Made by a program: the position numbers and the translations under genes | Shown: piece by piece, positions 8,780-17,324 of the stretch | Numbering within the stretch: position 1 is the first letter of the stretch | Layout of the letters: every line of letters begins with the position of its first letter | DNA from: Adhaeribacter_A terreus | Lineage (GTDB): Bacteria > Bacteroidota > Bacteroidia > Cytophagales > Hymenobacteraceae | Length of the DNA stretch: 64,000 nt | Reading direction: 5' to 3' | Assembly: GCF_042657365.1 (NCBI RefSeq) | Contig: NZ_JBHSKT010000012.1 | Span: 22,793-86,792 of the forward strand | Notes under the pieces: generated by a model | Databases searched by the model: none | Seen by the model: the letters and a program-made list of their open reading frames with translations, nothing else | What the model was told of the DNA's origin: nothing

Positions 8780-8812
8780 CCCCTCCCAACCTTCCCCTAA
8801 TTCAGGGGAGGG
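8780..8812. repeat. CCCTCCC/GGGAGGG palindromic fragment
   Basis: CCCTCCC, then nested CCCCTaattcAGGGG, then GGAGGG. It resembles the arms of the larger inverted repeat at 58738-58940. Confidence 0.6.
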
Positions 8813-8904
8813 CTTTTTTCTGCCAACTTCTCGCCGGCCTGAAGGCTTGAGCAATTGAATTGGCTATAGCTATTCCTGCATTTCGGGTATTGCGGCAGAA
8901 TTCG

Positions 8905-8937
8905 TACTTTTAAGCTTCATTTCCCTAGCGTTTTACC
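8905..8937. repeat. GSTASCG element copy directly upstream of an ATG
   Basis: TACTTTTAAGC arm, then core TTTCCCTAGCGTTTTA, ending 3 nt before the start codon at 8940. The arm TACTTTTA is one base off a TAnnTTTG box. Confidence 0.78.
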
Positions 8938-8939
8938 GC

Positions 8940-10109
8940 ATGCAATTAATAGAAGTAAACGATTCCCGCACCCGTAAAGAATTCCTGGAATTTCCGGCGC
9001 GTTTATATAAAAATGAAAAGAACTGGATCCGGCCGCTGGATAAAGATATTGAAGCTGTTTTTGACCCGAAGCAGAACAAGAACTTTGAAAATGGCGAGGC
9101 GATCCGCTGGCTTTTAACCGACGAAAAAGGTGAAACGATTGGCCGCGTAGCCGCTTTTGTGAATGAAAGCACCAAAAATACCGGTGATTTTCCGGTGGGC
9201 GGCATGGGCTTTTTCGAATGCATTAATAACCAGGAAGCCGCTTTTACCTTGTTCAATGCCTGTAAAAAATGGCTGGAAGCGCGCGGCGTGGAAGCCATGG
9301 ATGGCCCGATCAATTTTGGCGAACGCGATAAATGGTGGGGTTTACTGGTAGATGGCTTTACCGAGCCGAATTACGGCATGTTCTATCATATGCCTTATTA
9401 CCAGACTTTATTCGAGGCTTACGGTTTCCAGGTTTATTTCAAGCAATATACCTTCTGGCGCAGCACCCGCGAAGATCTGGCTCCTGCCATTCGGGAACGG
9501 ATAAAGCGCACCATGCAGCAGCCAGGTTATAGTTTTAAGCATGCTAATAAAAACAACCCGGAGAAACTGGCTTACGATTTTTACACGGTTTATACCAAAG
9601 CCTGGGCCAGCCATACCGGTATCAGCCGCATGACCATGGACAAGGCGCGCGACATTGTAAAAGCTATGAAACCGGTAATGGATGAACGGCTGATCTGGTT
9701 TGGTTATTATAACGATGAACCGGTAAGCTTTTTTGTGATGCTGCCCGAACTGAACCAGATCTTTAAGCACCTGAACGGCAAACTCGACCTGATTGGCAAG
9801 CTGAAATTTCTGTGGTTTAAATATAAGCTGAGCAAGAAAAGAGATTCGAAAAAAACCTTCGGAATTATTTTTGGCGTGGTACCTGAGCACCAGAGCAAAG
9901 GCGTGGAAACGGTTATGATCGGGGCTACGCAGGATATGGTAATGAAACTTGGTTATACCGACATTGAAATGAACTGGATCGGCGATTTTAACCCGAAAAT
10001 GATTGCGGTAACGCGGCTTTTAGGCTCCAGCATTATCAAAACGCATATTACGTACCGCAAACTTTTCGATCCGAACCGGCCTTTTGAACGCTACCCGATC
10101 ATAAAATAA
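8940..10109 (+). CDS. GNAT-fold conserved protein (uncharacterised)
   Basis: A 389-residue soluble protein. The C-terminal half carries an acyl-CoA-binding-like arrangement: a beta strand FGIIFGVVPEHQSKGVETVMI (VxPxxQxKG is the usual acetyl-CoA loop pattern of GNATs) and then TDIEMNWIGDFNPKMIAVTRLLG, the family's last helix and strand. The N-terminal half (KEFLEFPARLYKNEKNWIRPL; GPINFGERDKWWGLL) is conserved in Bacteroidota homologues often labelled only hypothetical. The substrate is unknown. ATG 8940 follows a repeat element immediately, so nothing upstream can be coding. Confidence 0.75.
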   Translation: MQLIEVNDSRTRKEFLEFPARLYKNEKNWIRPLDKDIEAVFDPKQNKNFENGEAIRWLLTDEKGETIGRVAAFVNESTKNTGDFPVGGMGFFECINNQEAAFTLFNACKKWLEARGVEAMDGPINFGERDKWWGLLVDGFTEPNYGMFYHMPYYQTLFEAYGFQVYFKQYTFWRSTREDLAPAIRERIKRTMQQPGYSFKHANKNNPEKLAYDFYTVYTKAWASHTGISRMTMDKARDIVKAMKPVMDERLIWFGYYNDEPVSFFVMLPELNQIFKHLNGKLDLIGKLKFLWFKYKLSKKRDSKKTFGIIFGVVPEHQSKGVETVMIGATQDMVMKLGYTDIEMNWIGDFNPKMIAVTRLLGSSIIKTHITYRKLFDPNRPFERYPIIK

Positions 10110-10126
10110 TTTCCGGATGGGCTTCA

Positions 10127-10160
10127 GACTTTTTAAGCTCCAATCCCTACCGTTTTTACC
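10127..10160. repeat. GSTASCG element copy
   Basis: GACTTTTTAAGC arm, then core AATCCCTACCGTTTTT, 17 nt after a stop and before the next gene's start. Confidence 0.85.
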
Positions 10161-10175
10161 ACAAATCTGTTCCGT

Positions 10176-11831
10176 TTGGCTAATTTAAAACCAACATATT
10201 TATTTCAGCTCAAAAAGCATGGGTTACCGGCTGTATTCTTCGTTTTATACCTCATTTTAGGGCTTTCTATTTATACCCACTACGGAATCTCTTTTGATGA
10301 GCATTGGGGCCGGGAAAATGGCATAATCAACGCGAAATACATCGTGCAGAAATTAGCGCCCGGCAACCTTGCTATTCAGGAGTTTTGCGTTGGCTGCCCA
10401 ACCTTGGCCGATTATCCGGACGCAGACCATGGGCCTGTATTTGAGATCGGGACAACTTTTCTGGAGTTTGTATTTGGTATAAAAGACCCAGAAGCAATTT
10501 ATAAATTAAGGCACCTGTGTTCGTTCCTCGTATTTTATTTAGGCAGCATCTTTTTTTATTTATTGCTGCACGACCGTTTCCGAAACTCGCTGATCAGTTT
10601 AACCGGCGTGCTCCTGCTTGTTTTATCTCCCCGCATCTTTGCCGAATCGTTCTATAATGCCAAGGATCTGCCCTTTTTAGCACTTATGATCATCGGCACT
10701 TATACGCTGATCCGGTTTGTAAATAAACCTGCTTTAAGCACTGCTTTCTGGCACGGACTAGCCTGCGGCCTGGCGCTTGATATCAGAATTTTAGGTTTAC
10801 TGCTTCCGGCTGCTACCTTGGCTGCCAGTTTGCTCAATCTTAAAGGAATAAGGCCCGATGGAATTTCAGCTAAAGTTACATTCGTTAACCTGTCGTTTTT
10901 TCTGCTGTTTTTTGCTGTTTTTACCATTGCTTTCTGGCCGGTTTTATGGGAAAATCCGATAGGAAATTTCTTGAACATTCTTTCCCGCAGCAGTAAATAT
11001 CCGTGGCCGGGAAATGTGCTTTATCAAGGCTACGTTATAGCGGCAACAGCATTACCCTGGCATTATTTACCGGTCTGGTTTTTTATTACCACGCCGCTTG
11101 GCTACACGCTATTATTCTTAGCAGGCTTCTCTACTGTTTTAATGCAGGTATTCAGAAGTGGGCTTGCCTTGTATAAAAACGCGCAGGAAAGACAGGACCT
11201 GATATTGGCTGGTTTATTTGTGGTGCCCATTTTGGCGGCAATCTTTTTAAAACTGGTACTCTATGACGGCTGGCGCCACATGTACTTTATTTATCCGCCT
11301 TTTATTTATGTGGCTACTTTAGGAATTTACACGCTTTACCGAAAATCAATTTCAGTAACCAATAAACAAACCGGTAAAATACTTCAGACCAGCCTGGTTG
11401 CCGCATTATTATTTCTTATGGGCAGCGTAGCATTCTGGATGGTGAAAAATCATCCGTACCAGAACGTTTATTTCAGCATTTATAAAGATGATAGCGTGCG
11501 GCAGAAATTTGAACTCGACTACTGGGGCCTGGCCTATAAACAGGGTTTGGAGTTTATAATAAAAGATTCTGATAAGCCGGCAATAAACGTGTATGTAGCC
11601 AATTTGCCGGGCCGGATCAATCAGTATTCATTGCCACCGGAACAGCGCCAGCGTTTGGTATATGTAGATCATATTTCCAAAGCCGATTATTTCCTGACCG
11701 AATACCGCTGGCACCCGACAGATTATCCGCTGCAGCAGGAAGTGTATCAGATAAAAGTAGACAACATCAAAATCTTCTCCGTTTTTAAACCAGACAAGGT
11801 TTATAAAGAGCTGAAAACGCATCTTTATTAA
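10176..11831 (+). CDS. GT39-like polytopic membrane glycosyltransferase
   Basis: About ten hydrophobic helices are visible. The first external loop contains SFDEHWG, the acidic pair expected of the GT-C/GT39 fold (protein mannosyltransferase, ArnT and relatives), which use a polyprenyl-phosphate sugar. YNAKDLPFLALM and the basic DIRILGLLLP loops also match the fold. The C-terminal about 120 residues are soluble. The start is a TTG at 10176, with no in-frame ATG nearby that keeps the first helix. Substrate unknown; the neighbours give no polysaccharide-operon context. Confidence 0.7.
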   Translation: MANLKPTYLFQLKKHGLPAVFFVLYLILGLSIYTHYGISFDEHWGRENGIINAKYIVQKLAPGNLAIQEFCVGCPTLADYPDADHGPVFEIGTTFLEFVFGIKDPEAIYKLRHLCSFLVFYLGSIFFYLLLHDRFRNSLISLTGVLLLVLSPRIFAESFYNAKDLPFLALMIIGTYTLIRFVNKPALSTAFWHGLACGLALDIRILGLLLPAATLAASLLNLKGIRPDGISAKVTFVNLSFFLLFFAVFTIAFWPVLWENPIGNFLNILSRSSKYPWPGNVLYQGYVIAATALPWHYLPVWFFITTPLGYTLLFLAGFSTVLMQVFRSGLALYKNAQERQDLILAGLFVVPILAAIFLKLVLYDGWRHMYFIYPPFIYVATLGIYTLYRKSISVTNKQTGKILQTSLVAALLFLMGSVAFWMVKNHPYQNVYFSIYKDDSVRQKFELDYWGLAYKQGLEFIIKDSDKPAINVYVANLPGRINQYSLPPEQRQRLVYVDHISKADYFLTEYRWHPTDYPLQQEVYQIKVDNIKIFSVFKPDKVYKELKTHLY

Positions 11832-11899
11832 CTGTAACTGTTGGTTAAAACGGAGGAAAAATGGAATGACTCACTGAAAGCCAAAGGCCAGTTGATCCC

Positions 11900-11935
11900 T
11901 ACTTTTTCAGTGCTAAACCCTAGCGTTTTTCAGTG
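11900..11935. repeat. GSTASCG element copy containing the coaE stop codon
   Basis: TACTTTTTCAG arm and core AAACCCTAGCGTTTTT. The central CTA (11920-11922) is the coaE TAG stop. Confidence 0.88.
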
Positions 11936-12522
11936 GCTTTGGAAAGGAAATATTGGTGCAGCTTTAAAACCTGCGGAATTACGAGTTGTGAATCGTCGTT
12001 GTAAATTACATGATCGGCGCGGCGCAGCTTTTCTTCTTCGGGTAGCTGTTTGGCGATGATGTTTTTCAGATCGGTTTCGGTGCGGTGCGTGTCGCGTTTG
12101 AGCAGGCGTTTCATCCGGATATCGAGCGGCGCAAAAACGGTTATCATTTCGTCAACCTGCTTATAGGCTTCGGTTTCGAACATAAGCGCGGCTTCTTTTA
12201 AAACGTACGGCGCTTTTTTATTTTCTTCTGCCCAATCAATAAAATCCTGCTTTACGTGCGGGTGCACCAGGCTATTGAGTTTCGCCAGTTTTTCGGGATC
12301 GGGAAATACGATGGAAGCCAGCTTGGTGCGGTTCAGGCCTTCGGCGGTAAATATTTCCGGTCCGAAAGCTGCGATAAGCTCCTGTTTTAGTTGCAGATTG
12401 TGAGCCATAACCTGTTTGGCCCGGAGATCGGAATCATACACGGGTATGTTGAGCAGGGCGAACAAATGGCTTACCATGCTTTTACCAGTGCCAATGCCGC
12501 CTGTTATTCCGATCTTCAACAT
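11920..12522 (-). CDS. coaE: Dephospho-CoA kinase
   Basis: Last step of coenzyme A synthesis: phosphorylation of the ribose 3'-OH of dephospho-CoA in the cytosol. The P-loop GITGGIGTGKS (about 5-15), the DSDLRAKQVM segment and HPHVKQDFIDW are diagnostic. The length of 200 is normal. The gene ends ...ATEKR with a stop, and these last codons (GAA AAA CGC TAG) are part of an intergenic repeat core. It lies 16 nt downstream of the ybbR stop in the nusB-yajC-ybbR-coaE run. Confidence 0.96.
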   Translation of the reverse strand: MLKIGITGGIGTGKSMVSHLFALLNIPVYDSDLRAKQVMAHNLQLKQELIAAFGPEIFTAEGLNRTKLASIVFPDPEKLAKLNSLVHPHVKQDFIDWAEENKKAPYVLKEAALMFETEAYKQVDEMITVFAPLDIRMKRLLKRDTHRTETDLKNIIAKQLPEEEKLRRADHVIYNDDSQLVIPQVLKLHQYFLSKATEKR

Positions 12523-12538
12523 AAAAAATTCAGGAAAC

Positions 12539-13432
12539 TTAATAAACCACTTTTACTTTCTGCGGCGAAAACGATACCGTTTTAACAGTTTTTGGTTTCT
12601 GCAAGACTTTCAGAGTAACGGTAGAATCTTTCGGATTTACATTATCCAGATCGGCTTCCACGGTAAATTGTGAGGCGGGTACCACAGAATCGGCTGAAAC
12701 AGCGTAATAAGTGAGCTTTACCACATTCGGTCGCAAAACAACCGGGCTGTTGATAGAATCGCGGTTGCGGACCCTTACAATAACCTGAAGATCCCTTCTA
12801 ATGAGCGGAACTACATCAAAAACTACCTTTACTTCCTCGAAATCAGGCTTCAGAAGATTTTCGGGCACGAAGCCCAGCGGAATTTTCTTGCGGTAATTTG
12901 CAGTAATACCAGAATCGGGCAGATGAATAGGAAAAGGCGAAGGCAATGCTTTTACCAACGAAGCCGGTCCGGAAACGGTAACGCTTGCCGGCATAATTTT
13001 CATGTTGCTATCCAGCTGGTAACCCGCTGCAATCGCCGAATCGGAAAGTTGCAGGGCTAAGGGCAGCTTGCGGTGTTCCAGCTTCTCGAAATTGAAATAA
13101 ATGGTATCGGTTACAACGTAGTTCAGATCAAGGCCGCTTAATGCCGCATTAACATAAGGACGCAATTGCCGGGAAGTAAGGAATTTGGTGTAACCGCGGC
13201 TGCGGAGGTCTATCTGGGCGGGATGAATGCGCAGATTCAGGGCTTTGCGGAGCAGTTTCCAGCCTTTGCCGTCTACGTTTATTATTACTTCTTTGGGAGG
13301 ATCGGTAACCGGTATCTGCGTTTTCGGATTGTAAATAAAGTTTACCGGGTAACTGATGCGTACGTTTTCGTACTTCTTATTCAGCGCTTTTAAAACCCAG
13401 AACGTACCAGCCAGTAAAAAACAAAGAAGCAC
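12539..13432 (-). CDS. YbbR-like (CdaR-type) domain protein
   Basis: One N-terminal membrane helix (LLCFLLAGTFWVLKAL), then extracytoplasmic YbbR repeats (YPVNFIYNPKTQIPVTDPPKEVIINVDGKG and three similar units). YbbR/CdaR proteins regulate diadenylate cyclase CdaA in Firmicutes; the role in Bacteroidota is not established. The start is odd. GTG 13432 is the only ordinary start, yet the in-frame upstream codons to 13475 (encoding LLKPFFHKERQYWRV) look like a genuine basic N-terminus, with only CTG, ATC or GTA available as starts. A perfect 10-bp hairpin (13447-13469) falls there. The 3' end contains a repeat core. Confidence 0.85.
   Translation of the reverse strand: MLLCFLLAGTFWVLKALNKKYENVRISYPVNFIYNPKTQIPVTDPPKEVIINVDGKGWKLLRKALNLRIHPAQIDLRSRGYTKFLTSRQLRPYVNAALSGLDLNYVVTDTIYFNFEKLEHRKLPLALQLSDSAIAAGYQLDSNMKIMPASVTVSGPASLVKALPSPFPIHLPDSGITANYRKKIPLGFVPENLLKPDFEEVKVVFDVVPLIRRDLQVIVRVRNRDSINSPVVLRPNVVKLTYYAVSADSVVPASQFTVEADLDNVNPKDSTVTLKVLQKPKTVKTVSFSPQKVKVVY
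12567..12583. repeat. GSTASCG core inside the ybbR 3' end
   Basis: GAAAACGATACCGTTTT, encoding the KTVSF segment about ten codons from the C-terminus. It is a rare copy within coding sequence. Confidence 0.6.
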
Positions 13433-13446
13433 AACACGCCAGTATT

Positions 13447-13469
13447 GCCTTTCTTTATGAAAGAAAGGC
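13447..13469. other. Perfect inverted repeat at the yajC-ybbR junction
   Basis: GCCTTTCTTT, ATG loop, AAAGAAAGGC: a 10-bp stem with a 3-nt loop lying just upstream of the only conventional ybbR start. It could be a translational control hairpin or an attenuator. Confidence 0.6.
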
Positions 13470-13523
13470 TTTAACAGCCAGGCGATTATGTGCTTTACCC
13501 TGTCGATGGCGATGGTGTTTTAT

Positions 13524-13799
13524 TTAAGCCTTGGCTTCGGTAGTATTGGCCGCCGAAGCAATAGCCGATTTTTCGAATTTCAGCTTAAAACCACGGTCTA
13601 CTTCCAGCCATACGGTAGTTTCCTGAATCTCTACGATTTTACCGTGCAAACCGCCAATAGTTACCACATTTGTGCCTTTTTGTAACGATTCGCGGAATTT
13701 TTTCTGATCGCTGGCTTTTTTCTGCTGCGGGCGGATCATGAAAAAATAAAAGATAAGAATAATGGCGCCCCACAGCAAGATCTGCTGAATGCCTTCCAT
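13524..13799 (-). CDS. yajC: Preprotein translocase subunit YajC
   Basis: YajC is a small single-pass accessory of the SecDF-YajC complex in the inner membrane. From ATG 13799 the protein reads MEGIQQILLWGAIILIFYFF, then MIRPQQKKASDQKKFRESL, then KGTNVVTIGGLHGKIVEI, the full YajC signature of one helix, PQQK and a beta hairpin. An ATG ten codons upstream (13829) is rejected because those codons are an intergenic repeat element. It sits between DUF1573 and ybbR, an arrangement I know from other Bacteroidota. Confidence 0.95.
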   Translation of the reverse strand: MEGIQQILLWGAIILIFYFFMIRPQQKKASDQKKFRESLQKGTNVVTIGGLHGKIVEIQETTVWLEVDRGFKLKFEKSAIASAANTTEAKA

Positions 13800-13815
13800 A
13801 GAAAAAGTTTGCAGG

Positions 13816-13844
13816 AAAACGGTATGCATTTAAGGTGAAAAAGT
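13816..13844. repeat. GSTASCG element copy upstream of yajC
   Basis: Core AAAACGGTATGCATTT, 6 nt, AAAAAGT. It contains a spurious in-frame ATG for yajC. Confidence 0.82.
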
Positions 13845-13877
13845 AAAATGGTTGGAAAAAGCAGTAAGCCCAAAGGC

Positions 13878-14378
13878 TTACTGCAGAATGTTGGTTTTAA
13901 TGGTCAGCTCAGTAATGTTTGGCTGCGTGTTTGAGCGGATCGAGATCTGCTTGTTTTGCTGGCCGGTTTTACCTTTGCTATCGAACTGCACATCTATTTT
14001 ACCAGACTGTCCCGGAGCGATCGGCTCTTTCGGGTAGCTTGGCACAGTGCAACCGCAGGAAGCAGTAGCACTTTCAATGATCAGGGGAGCTTCGCCGGTA
14101 TTTTTAAAATTGAACGTGTGTTTTACTACATCGCCCGGTTTAATATCGCCGAAATCATGCTCGTACTTTTCAAAGCTCATAACCGGAGCCGGGCCCGTAG
14201 TTACTACTTCCGGGTTTGCGGTATTCGGGTTGTTGATCAGGTCAGAAGCAGAAAGATCTTCGGCAGTTGCCTCGTTGTGATTCGTTGTGGCCGTGTTGTT
14301 TTCGCCTTTCTTGTCGCAGCTTACGGTAGCAAAAAAGCCGAACAATACCAGCAATGCGTAAATAAGTCTGGTTTTCAT
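13878..14378 (-). CDS. DUF1573 lipoprotein
   Basis: A signal peptide ends in a lipobox (FFATVSC, Cys about 21), followed by an Asn/Thr/Ala-rich spacer and a DUF1573 Ig-like domain. The defining segment is FEKYEHDFGDIKPGD, then HTFNFKNTGEAPLIIESATASCGCT, then PIAPGQSGKI and a final beta strand. The SCGCT motif may bind metal or form a disulfide. The position next to yajC is typical in this phylum. It probably sits on the periplasmic face of a membrane. Role unknown. Confidence 0.9.
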   Translation of the reverse strand: MKTRLIYALLVLFGFFATVSCDKKGENNTATTNHNEATAEDLSASDLINNPNTANPEVVTTGPAPVMSFEKYEHDFGDIKPGDVVKHTFNFKNTGEAPLIIESATASCGCTVPSYPKEPIAPGQSGKIDVQFDSKGKTGQQNKQISIRSNTQPNITELTIKTNILQ

Positions 14379-14407
14379 GGTGTAATTAAGGAGTAAATAG
14401 TGAAACT

Positions 14408-14436
14408 AAAACGGTATTAAAACGACGCTTAAAACT
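14408..14436. repeat. Degenerate GSTASCG element at a stop codon
   Basis: AAAACGGTATTAAAAC ... AAAACT. On the minus strand the dehydrogenase TAG leads directly into the TTTT arm. Confidence 0.55.
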
Positions 14437-15433
14437 ATAAATTGCCAATAATGTAATCGGCGAATTCCATGGTTTTGGCTTTGCCGCCCAGGTCGCCGGT
14501 GCATTGCTCTTTGTTTAAAAGCGTTTTGTTCAGGGCGTTGGTAATTTTAGAAGCATGATCGTGCAGATCGATGTGGTGCAGCATCATGATAGCCGAACGC
14601 AACATGGCAGTCGGATTTGCTAAACCTTTGCCCGCAATATCAGGAGCAGAACCGTGTACGGCTTCAAAAATTGCCATATCATCGCCGATGTTGGCACCTG
14701 ATACAACACCTAATCCGCCTACTAAACCGGCACAAAGGTCAGAAAGAATATCGCCGAAAAGGTTGGTGGTAACTACTACATCAAATTGCTGCGGCTTCAC
14801 TACCAGCTGCATGCACATGTTATCGATGATCTTGTCGTCCATTTCAATTTCCGGGAACTCGGCATGCGCTTTTTTACCAGCTTCGAGAATAAGCGTTCCA
14901 GCCATTTTCAGGATGTTGGCTTTGTGCACCACGGTTACTTTTTTGCGACCGTGTTTTTTAGCATAAGCAAACGCCGCACGGGTAATTTTTTCGCAGCCTT
15001 CTACGGTAACGCGGGCAATAGAATCAGCAATGCCCAAACGCGCATCGTAGGTTTCCAGGCCAGAATACAAGCCTTCGGTATTTTCGCGGAACAGTACCAG
15101 ATCTACGCCTTCAAACTTGGTATCGATGCCGGGAGTTGTACAAGCCGGGCGTACGTTCTGATAAAGATCGAATTTCTGGCGCAGCTGTACGTTAATGCTT
15201 TTGAAACCTTTGCCAACCGGCGTCGTGATCGGGCCTTTTAAGCCTACGCGGGTTTTCTCTAAAGAATCGATGAGCGACTGCGGAATTAATTCGCCTTTGC
15301 TGTCGAAGGTGGTCTGACCAGCGTTTTCTTCTTCCCAAGTTACGGGAACGTTAGCAGCGGCGAAAATTTTCTTAACGGCTTCGGTAATTTCCGGCCCAAT
15401 GCCATCGCCGGGAATAAGGGTAACTACTTTCAT
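14435..15433 (-). CDS. Isocitrate dehydrogenase, NAD-type (isocitrate/isopropylmalate family)
   Basis: Oxidative decarboxylation of isocitrate in the TCA cycle. The N-terminus TLIPGDGIGPEI, the substrate loop SINVQLRQKFDLYQNVRP, FRENTEGLYSG, VVHKANILK and the metal-binding DNMCMQLV ... TTNLFGDILSDL are all in place, and EAVHGSAPDIAGKG is the nucleotide region. The length of 332 and the SINVQLRQ loop fit NAD-IDH better than 3-isopropylmalate dehydrogenase, though homoisocitrate-type activity cannot be excluded. There are no leu genes nearby. It lies between the ytxH-like and DUF1573 genes of the nusB run. Confidence 0.9.
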   Translation of the reverse strand: MKVVTLIPGDGIGPEITEAVKKIFAAANVPVTWEEENAGQTTFDSKGELIPQSLIDSLEKTRVGLKGPITTPVGKGFKSINVQLRQKFDLYQNVRPACTTPGIDTKFEGVDLVLFRENTEGLYSGLETYDARLGIADSIARVTVEGCEKITRAAFAYAKKHGRKKVTVVHKANILKMAGTLILEAGKKAHAEFPEIEMDDKIIDNMCMQLVVKPQQFDVVVTTNLFGDILSDLCAGLVGGLGVVSGANIGDDMAIFEAVHGSAPDIAGKGLANPTAMLRSAIMMLHHIDLHDHASKITNALNKTLLNKEQCTGDLGGKAKTMEFADYIIGNL

Positions 15434-15436
15434 ATT

Positions 15437-15742
15437 CTAAGCTTCTTTCCGGCTGTTTATCTGGTTAATGAGCGAATCTACATCGCCTAATAGTTTCTCT
15501 GCTTTATCGCGGGCGTCATCAATTACGCGCTGTCCTTCGCTTTTGGCAGCAGATGGTGTATTTTCCTTACCGGCCAGCATATCTTCGGTAATATCGCGCA
15601 GCATATCGCGGTATTTATCTAAACGGAAACTCAGGCGATCGCGGGTTTCGCGGCCTTTATCGGGGGCGTAAAGCATGCCGAAAGCAGCACCTGCCGCAGC
15701 GCCGCTGAGGAAGGCAATGATGGCGGTTGTTTTTTTGCTCAT
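15437..15742 (-). CDS. YtxH-domain protein
   Basis: The N-terminal glycine-rich membrane helix IIAFLSGAAAGAAFGMLYAP is followed by DKGRETRDRLSF, the exact YtxH pattern, and an amphipathic helical tail rich in Lys/Asp. YtxH proteins are small stress-associated membrane proteins of unknown mechanism. The length of 101 residues is typical. The gene ends 3 nt before the isocitrate dehydrogenase start, so the two are probably cotranscribed. Confidence 0.88.
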   Translation of the reverse strand: MSKKTTAIIAFLSGAAAGAAFGMLYAPDKGRETRDRLSFRLDKYRDMLRDITEDMLAGKENTPSAAKSEGQRVIDDARDKAEKLLGDVDSLINQINSRKEA

Positions 15743-15801
15743 GGTTTCAGAGGTTATTGATTTAGCTCGGTAAATATACTGTTTTTCGGGTGGCAGTCTT
15801 T

Positions 15802-15840
15802 ACTTTTTCTCATAAAAACGATACCGTTTTGGCCCGAAAC
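15802..15840. repeat. GSTASCG element copy abutting the nusB stop
   Basis: ACTTTTTCTCAT arm, core AAAACGATACCGTTTT, then GGCCCGAAAC running into TTA (the nusB TAA). Confidence 0.88.
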
Positions 15841-17016
15841 TTATTTATTATCCATCAAGCCGCGGCCAGATTTCCGGATCGTACCGGCATCAGTCAGGTC
15901 TTGGGCCAGTTTATCGAGTACGCCGTTAATGAACTGCTTACTTTTTGGCGTGCTGTAAAGCTTCGAGATCTCGATGTATTCGTTAATGGTTACTTTAACC
16001 GGAATGCTGCGGAAGATGTGCATTTCGCAAAGCGCCATTTTCAGGATGATCTTATCGATAACGGCTACGCGCTCAATATCCCAGTTTTTTACGCCGGCCG
16101 AGATCATGGCTTCGTATTTCTCGTCGTCTTCCAGGGTTTTGTCGTAAAGCTCCTCGAAAAAAGCTTTATCGTCTTCCCAATTGGTAGAAAGGTCGAGCAA
16201 TGCCAGATTTTCGTCGGTAGTCTCTTCGATCATTTTGATCGTTTTCATTACCAGACTTTTCACAATGGCTTTGTTTTCCTGCCAGTTCAGGTCGTGCTCT
16301 TCGAACCATGCCTGCAGGTTTTTATCTTTGAAGATCAGCGTTTTGAAAAGGTATTTCGCCAGTTCTTTATCTGCCTCGAACGTATGTTCTTCTTCGCTTA
16401 AAACGTAAGCCTGAATGGTTTCGTCCTGCTTTAAAACGGTGCGGTAAAATTGCGTGATCAGGTCGGCGTCGCCTTCCCAGCTGATGCTGCGGCGAATAAT
16501 GAGTTGCTGCAGCGATTTATTAGCCAGCAATTGCTGAATAACTTTATTTTCGGTGAGGCGCTGCAGGTTAATATCTTTTTTCTCGGTAAAGCGGGTGGCT
16601 TTTTTAATTTCCTCGTTGTTGATCTGCTTTACAATTTCGCCGGCAAGCGCCAGAATAGCCAGGTAATGATCGTAGATATTTTCTACGGCCGTCAGCATCT
16701 GGTTTCCGAAAAATTTGAAGTCTTTTTTTACCTGGTTCTGGTAGAAAGCAACGGCGCTGTTCACCGATTGCAGAATTTCCTTGTCGGTTTCTTCAGTATC
16801 GAACTGGCGGGTTTTATACCATTCTTTGAAAAGAAGCGTACCGATCTGTTTTTTACCTTCCAGGAGCTGTTTGTTCTGCACTTCCATGGAGTTGAGGTCC
16901 GGAGCAAAATCATCTTCGATCATGTCCAGCGCCATCAGGTAATCGGAACCTTCGGCTTGCATATACGCGTAAATGGCCTGCATGGCTTTGATCCGAAGGG
17001 TGCGGCGATTGAGCAT
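15841..17016 (-). CDS. nusB: Transcription antitermination protein NusB (long form)
   Basis: NusB with S10/NusE binds boxA RNA to stop premature termination on rRNA operons. The N-terminus MLNRRTLRIKAMQAIYAYMQ and the C-terminal FINGVLDKLAQDL are classic NusB. The protein is 391 residues, well over twice the E. coli length. The extra sequence is a long helical middle, which I recall as usual in Bacteroidota NusB. The C-terminal domain (about 250-380) carries DIERVAVIDKIILKMALCEM and PVKVTINEYIEISKLYSTPKSKQFINGVL. First gene of the run towards coaE. Confidence 0.95.
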   Translation of the reverse strand: MLNRRTLRIKAMQAIYAYMQAEGSDYLMALDMIEDDFAPDLNSMEVQNKQLLEGKKQIGTLLFKEWYKTRQFDTEETDKEILQSVNSAVAFYQNQVKKDFKFFGNQMLTAVENIYDHYLAILALAGEIVKQINNEEIKKATRFTEKKDINLQRLTENKVIQQLLANKSLQQLIIRRSISWEGDADLITQFYRTVLKQDETIQAYVLSEEEHTFEADKELAKYLFKTLIFKDKNLQAWFEEHDLNWQENKAIVKSLVMKTIKMIEETTDENLALLDLSTNWEDDKAFFEELYDKTLEDDEKYEAMISAGVKNWDIERVAVIDKIILKMALCEMHIFRSIPVKVTINEYIEISKLYSTPKSKQFINGVLDKLAQDLTDAGTIRKSGRGLMDNK

Positions 17017-17104
17017 TGTAAATAATTAAAAATTAAGAAATTAAGAATTAATAATGAGGCTTTCCCTCACTTGTATTTTTCGCGCCGAAGCGCTTTAAAA
17101 TTTA

Positions 17105-17133
17105 AAAACGGTAGGCTTTTTGCCTTAAAAACT
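17105..17133. repeat. GSTASCG element copy
   Basis: Core AAAACGGTAGGCTTTT, 6 nt, AAAAACT, upstream of nusB. A degenerate relative lies at 17219-17247 (AAATGGTAGGTCTTTT ... AAAAAAGT) and a half copy (ATACCGTTTTC) at about 17308-17318. Confidence 0.85.
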
Positions 17134-17241
17134 CCGCAGAAATTCAACGTAGTTCCAATAACCATTTAGCCATTAAACAATCTAACAATCTAACCTGGTC
17201 AAAGAACTGGACTGGCAGCAAATGGTAGGTCTTTTACCGAA

Positions 17242-17294
17242 AAAAGTGCTGCCGGGTTGAAACTAAAAGTGCCACAAATTTTTGCAGCACTTTT
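17242..17294. terminator. Bidirectional intrinsic terminator
   Basis: An 11-bp stem (AAAAGTGCTGC / GCAGCACTTTT) with a long loop, 31 nt after the leucine dehydrogenase stop. Confidence 0.8.
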
Positions 17295-17324
17295 AGTTTA
17301 ATATATAATACCGTTTTCAGGAGA

